This document shows, in pieces, positions 32,676 to 41,915 of a DNA stretch of 64,000 bases. Source of the stretch: Trichococcus flocculiformis (GTDB taxonomy: Bacteria; Bacillota; Bacilli; Lactobacillales; Aerococcaceae). The notes beneath the pieces are model-generated. The model ran no database searches and was not told the origin of the DNA. It was given only the letters and a program-made list of their open reading frames with translations. Location: the NCBI RefSeq assembly GCF_900113645.1, contig NZ_FOQC01000006.1, positions 31,963 to 95,962 on the forward strand. The letters are read 5' to 3'. Made by a program: the position numbers and the translations under genes. Within the stretch, counting starts at the first letter, position 1, and each line of letters begins with the position of its first letter.

Positions 32676-33521
32676 TTATTGATGAATGACCGCATGGATC
32701 TCGATGCCGCTGTTGTCTTTGAAAATAAGGGTGTTGTCCGCTTCTTCAAACGAAACTTCTGCCTGAACCAGTCTGCTTTTCAGCGCTTCATAGGCAGTGT
32801 TGTCGGCAACTACCCAAGTGAAGTAGGCCAAACCGGGTTGGCTCTTTTCAGCGGCGGGTAACTGTTTTCCAGCCCACATATTCGAACCGATGTGATGGTG
32901 ATAGTTTCCGGCGGCGAAGAATTTTGCTTGCCCGAAGAAGTCTGACTTCAATGAAATACCGAGTACGTTTTGGTAAAATTGTTGCGTTTCGACCAGATCG
33001 TGAACGGTCAAATGGACGTGTCCCATTATGGAGCCGGAAGGGATGCCATCATAAATTTTGACCATCGCGCCGATTACGCCATCAGCGTCCATCGCTTCGG
33101 TAACGCCTTCGATTTTGCCATCCGGACGGATATCCCAATCCGACATCTCTTTGTCGCGGTAGATTTCGATGCCATTGCCTTCTGGATCGTTTAAGTAAAT
33201 CGCTTCGCTGTAGCCGTGGTCACTCGCTCCATCAATGGCATATTTTTTCGTCAACAAATGATAAAGGATGGATCCCAAATCTGCGCGAGTCGGTAAAAGA
33301 ATCGCCAAGTGGAAAAGTCCGGTTGTCCGTTTGCGGTTGGAGGGGGCAGCGAGTTGGATCAGCTCCACTAAAGGCGTGTTGTCCGCAGCAACCCCCAACA
33401 CAACCGAATTTTCCTTTTCTTCCATTAAATCCAAGCCAATTGCTTCCTGATAAAATTGCGTCATTTTCTTAAGATCATTGACTTTCAAGGCAACCTTGCC
33501 CAAATCCCAAAATGCTGTCAT
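32676..33521 (-). CDS. CatE-like extradiol dioxygenase / VOC protein
   Basis: A 281-residue protein with two vicinal-oxygen-chelate domains (about 8-125 and 165-275). Metal-ligand histidines are seen in G-L-F-H-L-A-I-L and G-H-V-H-L-T-V, and D-P-E-G-N-G-I-E-I-Y-R and N-S-G-I-E-I-H supply the glutamate. The length and layout match Bacillus CatE/YfiE-type catechol 2,3-dioxygenases. The start at 33521 gives a better gap to AAAGGGG than 33527. It has its own transcript. Substrate unknown. Confidence 0.85.
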   Translation of the reverse strand: MTAFWDLGKVALKVNDLKKMTQFYQEAIGLDLMEEKENSVVLGVAADNTPLVELIQLAAPSNRKRTTGLFHLAILLPTRADLGSILYHLLTKKYAIDGASDHGYSEAIYLNDPEGNGIEIYRDKEMSDWDIRPDGKIEGVTEAMDADGVIGAMVKIYDGIPSGSIMGHVHLTVHDLVETQQFYQNVLGISLKSDFFGQAKFFAAGNYHHHIGSNMWAGKQLPAAEKSQPGLAYFTWVVADNTAYEALKSRLVQAEVSFEEADNTLIFKDNSGIEIHAVIHQ

Positions 33522-33527
33522 GTTCAT

Positions 33528-33808
33528 TTTCCCCTTTATTATCGTTTTTATTTGAATTTTATTTTTTCCGGAATAATATCACAAATTTAATTAATACGAA
33601 TTCGAAATACTTGATGGATTTACTATAATGCCTAACTTACTTTTTGTCAACCGTTATTATTTAATTCTTTTATTTGAGCTGAATCGCCTTCTAAAGAAAG
33701 CAAAATACAAGCTTATATTCCACCCGAAAGCCATAGAGCCGCGCCTTCCTATTTTCCTGCTTTTCCCTTATAATAGATGGACGAAGCAAAAGTGAAAGAG
33801 GGAAAAGG
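33528..33808. other. Intergenic region before dnaX
   Basis: AT-rich DNA holding the divergent promoters of catE-like and dnaX. I see no signal-recognition RNA gene here, although some Firmicutes carry it upstream of dnaX. GAAAGAGGGAAAAGG precedes the dnaX ATG. Confidence 0.4.
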
Positions 33809-35758
33809 ATGAGCTATCAAGCACTATATCGGGTTTGGCGCCCGCAGCGGTTCGGAGACATCGCAGGTCAGGAAGCGGTCACGCAGACGTTGAAGAATGC
33901 CTTAATACAGGGGAAAACGAGCCATGCTTACCTTTTTACCGGGCCGCGGGGAACGGGTAAGACGAGTGCAGCCAAGATTTTTGCGAAAGCCATCAACTGC
34001 CATCATCGCGTCGACGGGGAACCGTGCAACGAATGCGAAACGTGCCGTGCCATCACCGAGGGACGCTTGAACGATGTCATCGAAATTGATGCCGCCAGCA
34101 ACAACGGTGTGGAGGAAATACGGGATATCCGCGACAAAGCGCGTTATGCCCCGACCCAAGCCGACTATAAAGTCTACATTATCGATGAGGTGCACATGCT
34201 CTCGACCGGTGCCTTCAACGCGCTTCTGAAGACGCTGGAGGAGCCGCCGGAAAATGTCATCTTCATTTTGGCGACGACGGAGCCGCACAAGATTCCGTTG
34301 ACGATCATTTCCAGAACGCAACGGTTTGACTTCAAACGCATTTCCTATCAGGATATCATTAATCGGATGGCGTACATCCTGCAGGAGGAGAAAATCTGCT
34401 ACGATGAGCAGGCGCTGCATATCATCGCGCGCTCCGCGAACGGCGGGATGCGGGATGCACTCAGCTTGCTCGATCAGATCATTTCTTACGGATCGGATGC
34501 GGTCACTTTCGAAAATGCGGTGAAAGTTTCCGGCAGTCTGACGGAAGAAATGATGATCTCCTTCTCAAGCGCGTTGCTGCATGAAGAGACGGAATCGGCA
34601 CTGCAACTGCTGCAGGAAATCCTGAGTGCAGGCAAAGAGGCTGGCCGTTTCCTTGAGGAGATGATCCTGTTTGCGCGGGATGTGCTGGTCTACCAACAAA
34701 CAAACGGCAAGGCCTTTGCCGACAATACGCAACAATACAGTGAAGCTTTCCAGACTTTTTCGCAAGAGGCGCCGGCAACGTTCCTCTACGAGATGATTGA
34801 GGCCTTCAACGAGACCCAAGGCGAGATGCGCTTCTCGACGCAACCGGATATCTATCTAGAAGTGTTGGCGGTGAAGCTGTCTCAATCCAAGGCGCATGCT
34901 CATGCAACGGCCGCAGTTCCGAGCGCACAAGCCGCGCCGAACGGAGAAGTTCAGCGGCTGGCGCACGAGTTGGAGCTCGTCAAAAAGGAACTCGCGAAGC
35001 TGCAGGAACTGATCGCCTCCGGGAATCTGACTGTTTCGCAGGAGGGTGCCAAAGCGGCGCCTGCCAAGAAAGAAACGGCCCGCCAGTCGAACACGTCTGC
35101 CGGATTCAAGCCCAACATGGGGCGGACGTACCAGATTTTGGGTGAGGCGACAAAGCAAGATCTTGCCCGCGTCCGTGATTTCTGGACGGATATCCTGGAT
35201 GTTCTCTCGGTTACCCAGCGTGCTGTCCTGAAGCAAGCCAATCCGGTGGCAGCGAGTCCGACCAGTTTCATCCTGTCGTTCCAGTATGATATCCTTTGCC
35301 AAAAAGCGACGGAAGATGCGGAACTGCAGGCGGCTGTGGATGCAGCAACGCAGCGGATGCTGCAGCGTCCCGGCGAATTGGTGTGTTTGACGGAAGAGCA
35401 ATGGACATCGGTGCGACGCAACTACATCCAGAACCGGAACGGCAGCCCTGCTGCCGAATCCAATGGCGAACTGAAACAAGCCGCTCCGAAGCAGGCTCCG
35501 GTACCATCGGCTGCTCCGAAACAGCCTGTTTCGGCAACTGGCGATAAAGATAAACCTGTCGATCTGGATTTGCCGCCGGAACCACCGATGCCGGAAATGG
35601 AAGATGGCTATCGTGGTGACTATCACCCCGGAAATTTCGCCGATGATTTTTCGGTCGAGACCGATCCAATCGTGATAGAGGAACAAAAGGAACAGGAAGT
35701 CGTCGATCAGGCGTTGAGCTTTTTCGGAGACGAAGTCGTAACAGTCGTCGAGGACTGA
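33809..35758 (+). CDS. dnaX: DNA polymerase III subunits gamma and tau
   Basis: A 649-residue clamp-loader ATPase that links the sliding-clamp loader, polymerase and helicase. Walker A G-P-R-G-T-G-K-T is at about 45-52, the four zinc cysteines are C64, C73, C76 and C79, and D-E-V-H plus the sensor S-R-T-Q-R follow. Domain III and a proline/alanine-rich linker with a tau-specific tail (about 370-649) complete it. I see no clear slippery site for a short gamma form. It heads the conserved dnaX-ybaB-recR-yaaL cluster; G+C is clearly higher than in the left island. Confidence 0.97.
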   Translation: MSYQALYRVWRPQRFGDIAGQEAVTQTLKNALIQGKTSHAYLFTGPRGTGKTSAAKIFAKAINCHHRVDGEPCNECETCRAITEGRLNDVIEIDAASNNGVEEIRDIRDKARYAPTQADYKVYIIDEVHMLSTGAFNALLKTLEEPPENVIFILATTEPHKIPLTIISRTQRFDFKRISYQDIINRMAYILQEEKICYDEQALHIIARSANGGMRDALSLLDQIISYGSDAVTFENAVKVSGSLTEEMMISFSSALLHEETESALQLLQEILSAGKEAGRFLEEMILFARDVLVYQQTNGKAFADNTQQYSEAFQTFSQEAPATFLYEMIEAFNETQGEMRFSTQPDIYLEVLAVKLSQSKAHAHATAAVPSAQAAPNGEVQRLAHELELVKKELAKLQELIASGNLTVSQEGAKAAPAKKETARQSNTSAGFKPNMGRTYQILGEATKQDLARVRDFWTDILDVLSVTQRAVLKQANPVAASPTSFILSFQYDILCQKATEDAELQAAVDAATQRMLQRPGELVCLTEEQWTSVRRNYIQNRNGSPAAESNGELKQAAPKQAPVPSAAPKQPVSATGDKDKPVDLDLPPEPPMPEMEDGYRGDYHPGNFADDFSVETDPIVIEEQKEQEVVDQALSFFGDEVVTVVED

Positions 35759-35822
35759 AGGCGTTCGAGATAAATACAAGCTATAAAAAAATAAAATACA
35801 CACACAGAGAGGGAGTCATACA

Positions 35823-36137
35823 ATGCGAGGCGGAATGGGAAATATGCAAGGCATGATGAAACAAATGCAAAAAATGCAAAAAGAATTGGAGCAGACGCAA
35901 GCACAACTGAACGTAACGGAGTTTGTCGGCGCGGCATCCAATGATCTGGTTAAAATCACGATGACAGGGGACAAAAAAGTCACTGATGTTGTCATCGCAC
36001 CCGAAGTGGTCGACCCGGAAGATGTGGAAATGCTGCAGGATCTGATCCTGATGGCGACGAATGACGCATTAAGCAAGATTGATGAAGCAACGAAAGCGAA
36101 ATTGGGCAAATTTGCCAATGCGATCCCAGGCTTCTAA
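35823..36137 (+). CDS. ybaB: YbaB/EbfC nucleoid-associated protein
   Basis: A 104-residue DNA-binding protein with a Met/Gln-rich N-terminal helix (M-M-K-Q-M-Q-K-M-Q-K) and the family core V-K-I-T-M-T-G-D-K-K-V-T-D-V. The dimer is tweezer-shaped and coats DNA; it is nearly always placed between dnaX and recR, as here. GAGAGGGAG precedes the start. Confidence 0.96.
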   Translation: MRGGMGNMQGMMKQMQKMQKELEQTQAQLNVTEFVGAASNDLVKITMTGDKKVTDVVIAPEVVDPEDVEMLQDLILMATNDALSKIDEATKAKLGKFANAIPGF

Positions 36138-36164
36138 GCCAGGCCGCAAGTAATAACCAAAATG

Positions 36165-36228
36165 AATGAGGGGAGCGAGGGTGAGACAAGTCGGGCAGTG
36201 TTGACTTTAGTCCCAGCCTCGTTTCTTT
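36165..36228. repeat. Dispersed GGGAC element, minus orientation
   Basis: On the minus strand CGAGGCTGGGACTAAAGTC (36224-36206) matches the motif found at 146, 31287 and 45279. With CGAGGGTGAGAC at 36177-36188 it can fold a mismatched hairpin in the ybaB-recR gap. Confidence 0.6.
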
Positions 36229-36255
36229 TGAGAGAAGAGAAGGGGATTTTTCGAG

Positions 36256-36852
36256 ATGCAATATCCAGAACCCATAGCTAAATTAATCGAAAGTTTCATG
36301 AAATTGCCGGGCATCGGACAAAAAACGGCCGCCCGATTGGCTTTTTTCTGTCTGGACATGGATGAGGAGGCTGTGCTCGCGTTCGCGGACGCGCTGATTC
36401 GTTCAAAAAGGGATTTACACCAATGTGCCATCTGCGGTAATATTACCGAAACAGATCCGTGCAATATCTGTTCGGACACGACGCGAGACGCGTCCATCAT
36501 CCTGGTGGTCGAAAATCCCCGCGATGTCATGTCTATGGAGAAAATCCGTGAGTACCACGGTCGATACCATGTGTTGAACGGGGTGCTTTCGCCGATGGAG
36601 GGGACTGGACCTGAAGATCTGAACATCGCCAGCCTGATAAAACGGCTACAGGACGAAACAGTCAAGGAAATCATCATCGCGACAAATGCGACAGCCGAAG
36701 GGGAAGCGACGGCGATGTACCTTTCGCGCTTGATCAAACCGGCGGGCATCAAAGTGACGCGTCTTGCCTACGGACTGGCTGTCGGCAGCGATATCGAATA
36801 TGCGGATGAGATGACGCTCTTTCGTGCCATCGATGGACGCCGAGAACTGTAA
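36256..36852 (+). CDS. recR: Recombination mediator protein RecR
   Basis: A 198-residue protein acting with RecF/RecO in RecA loading at gapped DNA. A helix-hairpin-helix ([12 protein letters not shown]) is at residues 16-27, the zinc finger is C-A-I-C-G...C-N-I-C (about 57-72), and the Toprim domain begins I-L-V-V-E-N. Full length. Ribosome site AGAGAAGGGG. Confidence 0.97.
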   Translation: MQYPEPIAKLIESFMKLPGIGQKTAARLAFFCLDMDEEAVLAFADALIRSKRDLHQCAICGNITETDPCNICSDTTRDASIILVVENPRDVMSMEKIREYHGRYHVLNGVLSPMEGTGPEDLNIASLIKRLQDETVKEIIIATNATAEGEATAMYLSRLIKPAGIKVTRLAYGLAVGSDIEYADEMTLFRAIDGRREL

Positions 36853-36887
36853 CAAAGGCAGCAAAAACGGGGGGAACAAGGAAAAAG

Positions 36888-37199
36888 ATGGCATTCCATT
36901 TAAACAGCGCAAGCAAGAAGCAGGGACACTTAAAGCAGCAATACGACGAAAAGTTGATTGATTTGATCCGCGACATCCATCAACATTACACGACCTTGGC
37001 CCAACTGCAACAGAATGCCTATGATTTGCCTGAAGAGTTGCGTATTTTTGAAAAGATTGCGGAAGCGAAATATCTGTTCCTGCTGCGGGAAGCCAAAGAA
37101 CGCCAGCTCCAGGCAGACATTTCAGCACCGAAAAAAGCCAAGCAATTCCGGTGGCGCAAACGCACGAACCGCGCGGAAGATATTTTCCATTCGGAATAA
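36888..37199 (+). CDS. yaaL: YaaL family protein (DUF2508)
   Basis: A 103-residue, mostly helical charged protein. The block Y-D-L-P-E-E-L-R-I-F-E-K-I-A-E-A-K-Y-L-F-L-L-R-E-A matches the family found after recR in Firmicutes. Function unknown. It closes the cluster; a weak hairpin-like element follows near 37206-37230. Confidence 0.85.
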   Translation: MAFHLNSASKKQGHLKQQYDEKLIDLIRDIHQHYTTLAQLQQNAYDLPEELRIFEKIAEAKYLFLLREAKERQLQADISAPKKAKQFRWRKRTNRAEDIFHSE

Positions 37200-37389
37200 T
37201 GAAGAAACAGGCCACTATGCGGTCTGTTTTTTTTGTTCCATAGATAAATCGGTACAAGAGTAATTGCCAACCTCCATTAATGAAATATCCGCCACTGCAT
37301 TTTCAGTCAAGAGAATTACGACCAAAAGACTTAAGGTCAATGGTATGTTACGAAGATTTGAACATTTAAAAAACATACAACAATAATGT

Positions 37390-37416
37390 AAGCGTTACAT
37401 TGATTTGGTAACGCTT
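37390..37416. promoter_or_regulatory. Inverted repeat in the leader of the sugar transporter
   Basis: AAGCGTTAC (37390-37398) and GTAACGCTT (37408-37416) are perfectly inverted. TGTAAGCGTTACA inside it resembles LacI/CcpA-type operators but misses one base of the cre consensus. It could be an operator or an attenuator. The remaining bases 37200-37638 contain no gene. Confidence 0.4.
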
Positions 37417-37638
37417 TTAATATAAAGTTATGTATATCAAATGTTAGTTTTGCAATATGATACTTTGTATCGAAATAGGCAATTATACTTTGTTTCATAA
37501 AAACAGGATACTTTCGTTTTGGAGGAAGGGTGTGAGCAGGCAATTAAGATGACCGTTGGGCTAATTAGGTTTCGTTATGTAACCGCTATTATTTGGGGAG
37601 TTTAGAGTTAGAAGAAATACAAAATTGGAGGTATTCAT

Positions 37639-39120
37639 TTGGAAACTACAGTAAAAGAAGTTAAAGCAAGACAAGAGTCCCGTTACAGACGTGCAAAAAC
37701 ATGGCAGATTGGTGCATTTGCACTGAACAACACTGCAACAAACATATTTTTATATTTGATGATGTTCGTATCCTATTACGCTACAGGAGTCGTTGGTTTG
37801 GGGACAGTCATTGTATCCACTCTGATTACGATGAGCCGTATGTGGGACGGAATCACTGATCCAATCATCGGGTTGTGGATCGATAAGACAGACGGAAAAA
37901 TGGGTAAATTCAGGCCTTTCATGATTATGGGGTGGGTGGTAATGACGATCATTACCTTATTGATGTTCTTCACGACGCACTTGGTTCCTGAAAATATGCG
38001 CCTAATTTACTTCATTATCCTCTATCTGGTCTATATCGTTGGCTATACGTTCCAAACGGCCTGCACAAAAGCTGGCCAAACGGTTTTGACAAATGATCCG
38101 CAACAGCGTCCTTTGTTTTCGACATTTGACATGTCCTATACGTCATTATTGTTTGCGGGTGCTGCAATGTATGTGTCGAATTACATGGTACCCAAACATG
38201 GCGGCTTCACAGAATCTTTCTTCCATGAATTTGTCATCACTGTAGTCATCGCTTCCGGTGTTATGACGGCAATTGCTGTAGCAGGTCTATGGGAACATGA
38301 CAGAACTGAAAATTTTGGTACAGGTGGTGTACAAGAACCTATCAAGTTGAAAGATATGTTCAACATCATCAAAGGCAACCGCCCGTTACAGATGCTTATC
38401 GTAGCTGCATCAACTGATAAGTTGGCTTCAACTGTTTCTACAAATTCCATCGTAATGGTCATGCTGTTCGGTATTCTTATCGGTGATTACGGTGTCTTTG
38501 GTTCCATTTCAGCTATCACGATGATTCCCGTGTTGATCCTGATCCAAATCGGAACGCGCTATGCCCGTAAATTTGGTTCGAAAAAAGCACTCGTTGTATC
38601 TACTTGGATGTGTATCGCTCTCTATGCCGCAATGTTCCTGTTGCTTTGGCTGGGTGATCCGTCGCAAATCCGCATGACGGATATGAACGCTATGTCTATC
38701 GCATTCGTTACTTTGTACATTTTGGCGACAGGCGTGCGGAATGTGTCAGGAGGAATCGTTATTCCGATGATTCCTGATATTACAGACTATGAAGTATACA
38801 AGAATGATCGTTACGCTCCCGGTGTGATGGGGACAATCTTCTCCTTCGTTGATAAAATGATTTCTTCTCTTGGACAAACAGTCATCGGCATACTATTGGC
38901 ATACATCGGCTTCAAAGAAGTATTCCCTTCTGTGGATACGCCACCGAGCGAAGAGATCTTCTGGGTAACGATGTTCTTGTTTGTCGGTATGATGATCTTG
39001 GGTTGGGTAGCCTCTCTGATTGCGATGAAATTCTATGAATTGGATGACAAACGCATGGCGGAAATCCAAATGGAGTTGGCTGACCGCAGAGACGCAAAAA
39101 AAGCAGCCATTGAACAGTAA
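37639..39120 (+). CDS. GPH-family sugar:cation symporter
   Basis: A 493-residue membrane protein with twelve predicted helices. The glycoside-pentoside-hexuronide signature W-D-G-I-T-D-P-I-I-G-L-W-I-D-K-T is near residues 71-86, with G-K-F-R-P-F-M after it. Relatives (MelB, XynP, UidB types) import sugars, glycosides or glucuronides with sodium or protons. It starts with TTG 37639, with GGAGG 8 bases upstream. It has its own leader and terminator, so the sugar is not given by neighbours. Confidence 0.92.
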   Translation: METTVKEVKARQESRYRRAKTWQIGAFALNNTATNIFLYLMMFVSYYATGVVGLGTVIVSTLITMSRMWDGITDPIIGLWIDKTDGKMGKFRPFMIMGWVVMTIITLLMFFTTHLVPENMRLIYFIILYLVYIVGYTFQTACTKAGQTVLTNDPQQRPLFSTFDMSYTSLLFAGAAMYVSNYMVPKHGGFTESFFHEFVITVVIASGVMTAIAVAGLWEHDRTENFGTGGVQEPIKLKDMFNIIKGNRPLQMLIVAASTDKLASTVSTNSIVMVMLFGILIGDYGVFGSISAITMIPVLILIQIGTRYARKFGSKKALVVSTWMCIALYAAMFLLLWLGDPSQIRMTDMNAMSIAFVTLYILATGVRNVSGGIVIPMIPDITDYEVYKNDRYAPGVMGTIFSFVDKMISSLGQTVIGILLAYIGFKEVFPSVDTPPSEEIFWVTMFLFVGMMILGWVASLIAMKFYELDDKRMAEIQMELADRRDAKKAAIEQ

Positions 39121-39145
39121 TTGAATAGAATGCATACATGAAAGA

Positions 39146-39190
39146 GAATGTGGTTGCGGACAAAAATGTCCCGGCCGCATTCTTTTCTTT
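39146..39190 (+). terminator. Terminator after the GPH symporter
   Basis: GAATGTGGTTGCGGACA pairs, with mismatches, with TGTCCCGGCCGCATTC, then a T-rich run. Confidence 0.8.
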
Positions 39191-39241
39191 TGCATTTTAG
39201 TTAGGTACCTAATATAATGAAGGGAGATAGATAGGTACCTA
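39190..39241 (+). promoter_or_regulatory. marR-exporter promoter with two operator palindromes
   Basis: -35 TTGCAT (39190-39195), 17 bases, -10 TATAAT (39213-39218). TTAGGTACCTAA (39201-39212) fills the spacer and TAGGTACCTA (39232-39241) lies just downstream. The two identical palindromes are well placed for a MarR dimer to block the promoter. Confidence 0.88.
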
Positions 39242-39264
39242 ACTATCTGGAGGAGGAACTTATT

Positions 39265-39705
39265 ATGGAAGAACAAAATAAAGATGTCATCGGCAGTGCG
39301 ATGAAGCTGATGCGTACGCTGCGGCGTAAAGAGAATCCCGCTAAGCACGAATCGCGCGGAGCGGGAAAGCTTTTGCGGATATTGCAGGAAAATAATGGAA
39401 TGAGTTCGCGGGAATTGGCGGACCGGATGGGGATCCGTCCGGCTTCCTTGACGGAAATGCTGAACCGACTGGAGGCGGACGGGATTTTGACGCGGCAGCC
39501 GGACCCGGCCGATCAGCGCAGGAACCGGATTTTCATCCAAGAAAAGGGGGATGCTTTATTGAAGAAAATGAAGGCAGTACGCCAGATGGAACGGGAGCGC
39601 ATCAATCATAGCTTGACGCTTGAGGAGCAAGAGCAATTCGTTGCGCTCTGCGAAAAACTGACAAAATCCTTGGAGGATTTCAGACACCAAGCAGGTGAGC
39701 AATGA
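39265..39705 (+). CDS. MarR-family transcription regulator
   Basis: A 146-residue winged-helix regulator with M-S-S-R-E-L-A-D-R-M-G-I-R-P-A-S-L-T-E-M-L-N-R-L-E (helix-turn-helix) and wing P-A-D-Q-R-R-N-R. GGAGGAGG precedes the ATG. Its stop overlaps the start of the ABC exporter (ATGA), so the two are cotranslated and the exporter is the likely target of control through the two palindromes upstream. Confidence 0.93.
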   Translation: MEEQNKDVIGSAMKLMRTLRRKENPAKHESRGAGKLLRILQENNGMSSRELADRMGIRPASLTEMLNRLEADGILTRQPDPADQRRNRIFIQEKGDALLKKMKAVRQMERERINHSLTLEEQEQFVALCEKLTKSLEDFRHQAGEQ

Positions 39706-41522
39706 TGGGCGGGAACGGGTTCAAAGGCGGCCGTGGAGGCTTTCTGACGGAGGAGGAGAAACAGAACAGCCCCAAAATCACGTTGCGGCTACTGAAGCGT
39801 ATGTTCAGCTACCTCGTCCCTTATTGGAAACAACTTATCGTATCAGTGTTGGCGATCATCATCTCGTCGGTATTCGGCGTGTTTCCGACGATCCTGACGG
39901 GCCGCATCATCGATGAAGGGCTATTGGAGCAGAATCTGCCCGTGCTGATCCGCCTGGTCGGCCTTTCGTTCGGAGTGTTGATCCTCGCCAATCTGATCAG
40001 CGTACTGGAGAGCTATACCAATGTCTGGATGGCGGAAAATATCACCTTTGACATGCGCAACAAGATGTACAGCCATCTGCAGCGGATGTCGCACCGGTTC
40101 TTCACGACCAGCAAGCAGGGCGACATCATCACCCGCATGACCAGCGATATCGGCGGTGTGCAGAGCGTGCTGACGGGCACGTGGACGAGCATCCTGCAGA
40201 ATTTCGCGACGTTGACGGTTGCGCTCGTCACGATGTATACGAAAAGTCCGTTGCTGGCGACAATCGGCATTGTGGTGGTGCCATTGTTCATTCTGCCGAC
40301 GAAGCGCGTGGGCAAAAGGCGTTGGGAAATAACGCTTGAGTCACGGAAGCACAATGACGACATCAACCAGATCCTGAACGAGACGCTCAGTGTCAGCGGG
40401 CAATTGCTTTCGAAATTGTTCGTCACGGAAAACTACGAGTTCGACCGCTATCAGGAAGCCAACAAACAGATGATTCGCTTGAACATCAAGGAAAGTATGG
40501 CGGGCAAATGGTTCCGGGTCGTGATCAACGTCTTCACGAACATCGGTCCGATGTTGATCTATCTGGTCGGCGGAATTCTCATTATTGAATACGGCAACAC
40601 GGATCTGACAATCGGGGATATTACCGTCATGGTGGCGCTCCTGGGCAGGATGTACGGACCAGTCAATTCCTTGCTGAACATCCAGGTTGATATGATCCGC
40701 TCGATGGCACTTTTTGATCGCATATTCGAGTATTTCGATCTGCCTGTGGAAATCGACAATGATCCGCAGGCGCTCCGGCCTGAGTCGTTTGCTGGCGAGT
40801 TGGCTTTTGAAGAGGTTTCCTTCCACTATGATCCGGACCAGCCGATATTGAACAACGTCAGTTTCGAGCTGAAGCCGGGATCATCCGTCGCCATCGTCGG
40901 GCCTTCGGGAGCGGGCAAGTCCACCATCATCAACCTGATTCCGCGCCTCTATGATGTGACAGGCGGAAGAATCCGATTGGACGGCGTCGATATTCGCAAA
41001 CTCGATCTGGCCTTTCTACGCCAGCACATCGGCGTGGTGACGCAGGACACGTATTTGTTCAACGGTACGATAAGAGAAAATCTGCTCTACGCCAAGCCCG
41101 ATGCTACGCAGGCCGAAATCGAGCAAGCGTGCAGTGAAGCCAATATTCACGCGTTCATCAGTGGGCTGCCGAAAGGTTACGACACCGTAGTGGGTAACCG
41201 CGGCATGAAGCTTTCCGGCGGCGAAAAGCAGCGGCTTTCGATTGCGCGGATCATTCTTCGGAAACCGGGGCTGATCATCTTCGACGAAGCGACTTCCTCA
41301 TTGGACTCCATCTCTGAGCACGCCATCCAGGAAGCGATCGAGCCGATCCTAGCCAAGAGCACGAGCCTGATTATTGCGCATCGTCTTTCGACGATCCTGT
41401 CGGCTGATGAAATCTTGGTGCTGGAGAAAGGCAAAATCGTTGAACGAGGCGACCACGAGACGCTCGTCAAAAAGGGCGGCATCTACACGATGCTGTACAA
41501 TACGCAAATGAAGCAAACATAG
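39702..41522 (+). CDS. ABC multidrug/lipid exporter, fused membrane-ATPase
   Basis: A 606-residue half-transporter. Six helices fill residues 30-330. The nucleotide-binding domain has Walker A G-P-S-G-A-G-K-S-T (about 399), signature L-S-G-G-E-K-Q-R, Walker B L-I-I-F-D-E-A-T-S-S-L-D and the histidine switch I-A-H-R-L-S. Homodimers of this type (BmrA, MsbA-like) pump drugs or lipids outward. Coupled to marR, so expression probably responds to a toxic ligand. Confidence 0.94.
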   Translation: MMGGNGFKGGRGGFLTEEEKQNSPKITLRLLKRMFSYLVPYWKQLIVSVLAIIISSVFGVFPTILTGRIIDEGLLEQNLPVLIRLVGLSFGVLILANLISVLESYTNVWMAENITFDMRNKMYSHLQRMSHRFFTTSKQGDIITRMTSDIGGVQSVLTGTWTSILQNFATLTVALVTMYTKSPLLATIGIVVVPLFILPTKRVGKRRWEITLESRKHNDDINQILNETLSVSGQLLSKLFVTENYEFDRYQEANKQMIRLNIKESMAGKWFRVVINVFTNIGPMLIYLVGGILIIEYGNTDLTIGDITVMVALLGRMYGPVNSLLNIQVDMIRSMALFDRIFEYFDLPVEIDNDPQALRPESFAGELAFEEVSFHYDPDQPILNNVSFELKPGSSVAIVGPSGAGKSTIINLIPRLYDVTGGRIRLDGVDIRKLDLAFLRQHIGVVTQDTYLFNGTIRENLLYAKPDATQAEIEQACSEANIHAFISGLPKGYDTVVGNRGMKLSGGEKQRLSIARIILRKPGLIIFDEATSSLDSISEHAIQEAIEPILAKSTSLIIAHRLSTILSADEILVLEKGKIVERGDHETLVKKGGIYTMLYNTQMKQT

Positions 41523-41580
41523 GATTATCAAGAGGGGCGCCCATGTGGAATGGGGTTGTCCCTTTTTTTGTGGGGATTGG

Positions 41581-41733
41581 CGGATGTTCGCCGAAAACAT
41601 GAATAAATCGAAAGAATTCATCTTTTGAGCTCGAAATGTGGTCGAAAACATGAATAAATATCGGGTATTCATGTTTAGAGGCCGGAATGTAGTCGGAAAC
41701 ATGAATAAGCAACGGGTATTCATCTTTTCAGCT
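41581..41733. repeat. Three tandem 51-bp repeats, each with a hairpin
   Basis: Units at 41581-41631, 41632-41682 and 41683-41733 share a CGGAATGTRGTCGRAAACAT start, GAATAA, and TATTCAT near the end. Each unit can fold CATGAATA...TATTCATG. The period is 17 codons, so frames stay open on the minus strand without being genes. The bases 41740-41900 carry the tmk promoter region only. Confidence 0.88.
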
Positions 41734-41915
41734 TGTCGGCACACGTAATCCAGGCGCACCCGGAGCCGGAAACAGTTTCATGGCTCTATTTTCAGAAAAA
41801 GGCAATCAAGACAATTAATTGTTGCAAAATTGACAAAGCTATATCGGTTTCATCTGTATAAAAAAACTTTCATTTAGCGTATAATGGAAGTATTAGAATC
41901 GTAGGAGTGTGCAAA

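Noticed and set aside
34856..35803. 315-codon minus-strand frame inside dnaX
   Set aside because: The sense strand encodes full-length DnaX; the antisense frame has no ribosome site and no domain.
37385..37402. CcpA cre site upstream of the GPH symporter
   Set aside because: TGTAAGCGTTACA is one base short of the cre consensus and better explained as one arm of an inverted repeat.
41581..41733. CRISPR array
   Set aside because: The repeats are directly adjacent 51-bp units with no unique spacers.
41349..41759. 136-codon minus-strand frame with repeated F-M-F-S-T-T-F-R
   Set aside because: It is produced by the 51-bp tandem repeats plus the antisense of the exporter 3' end; no ribosome site.
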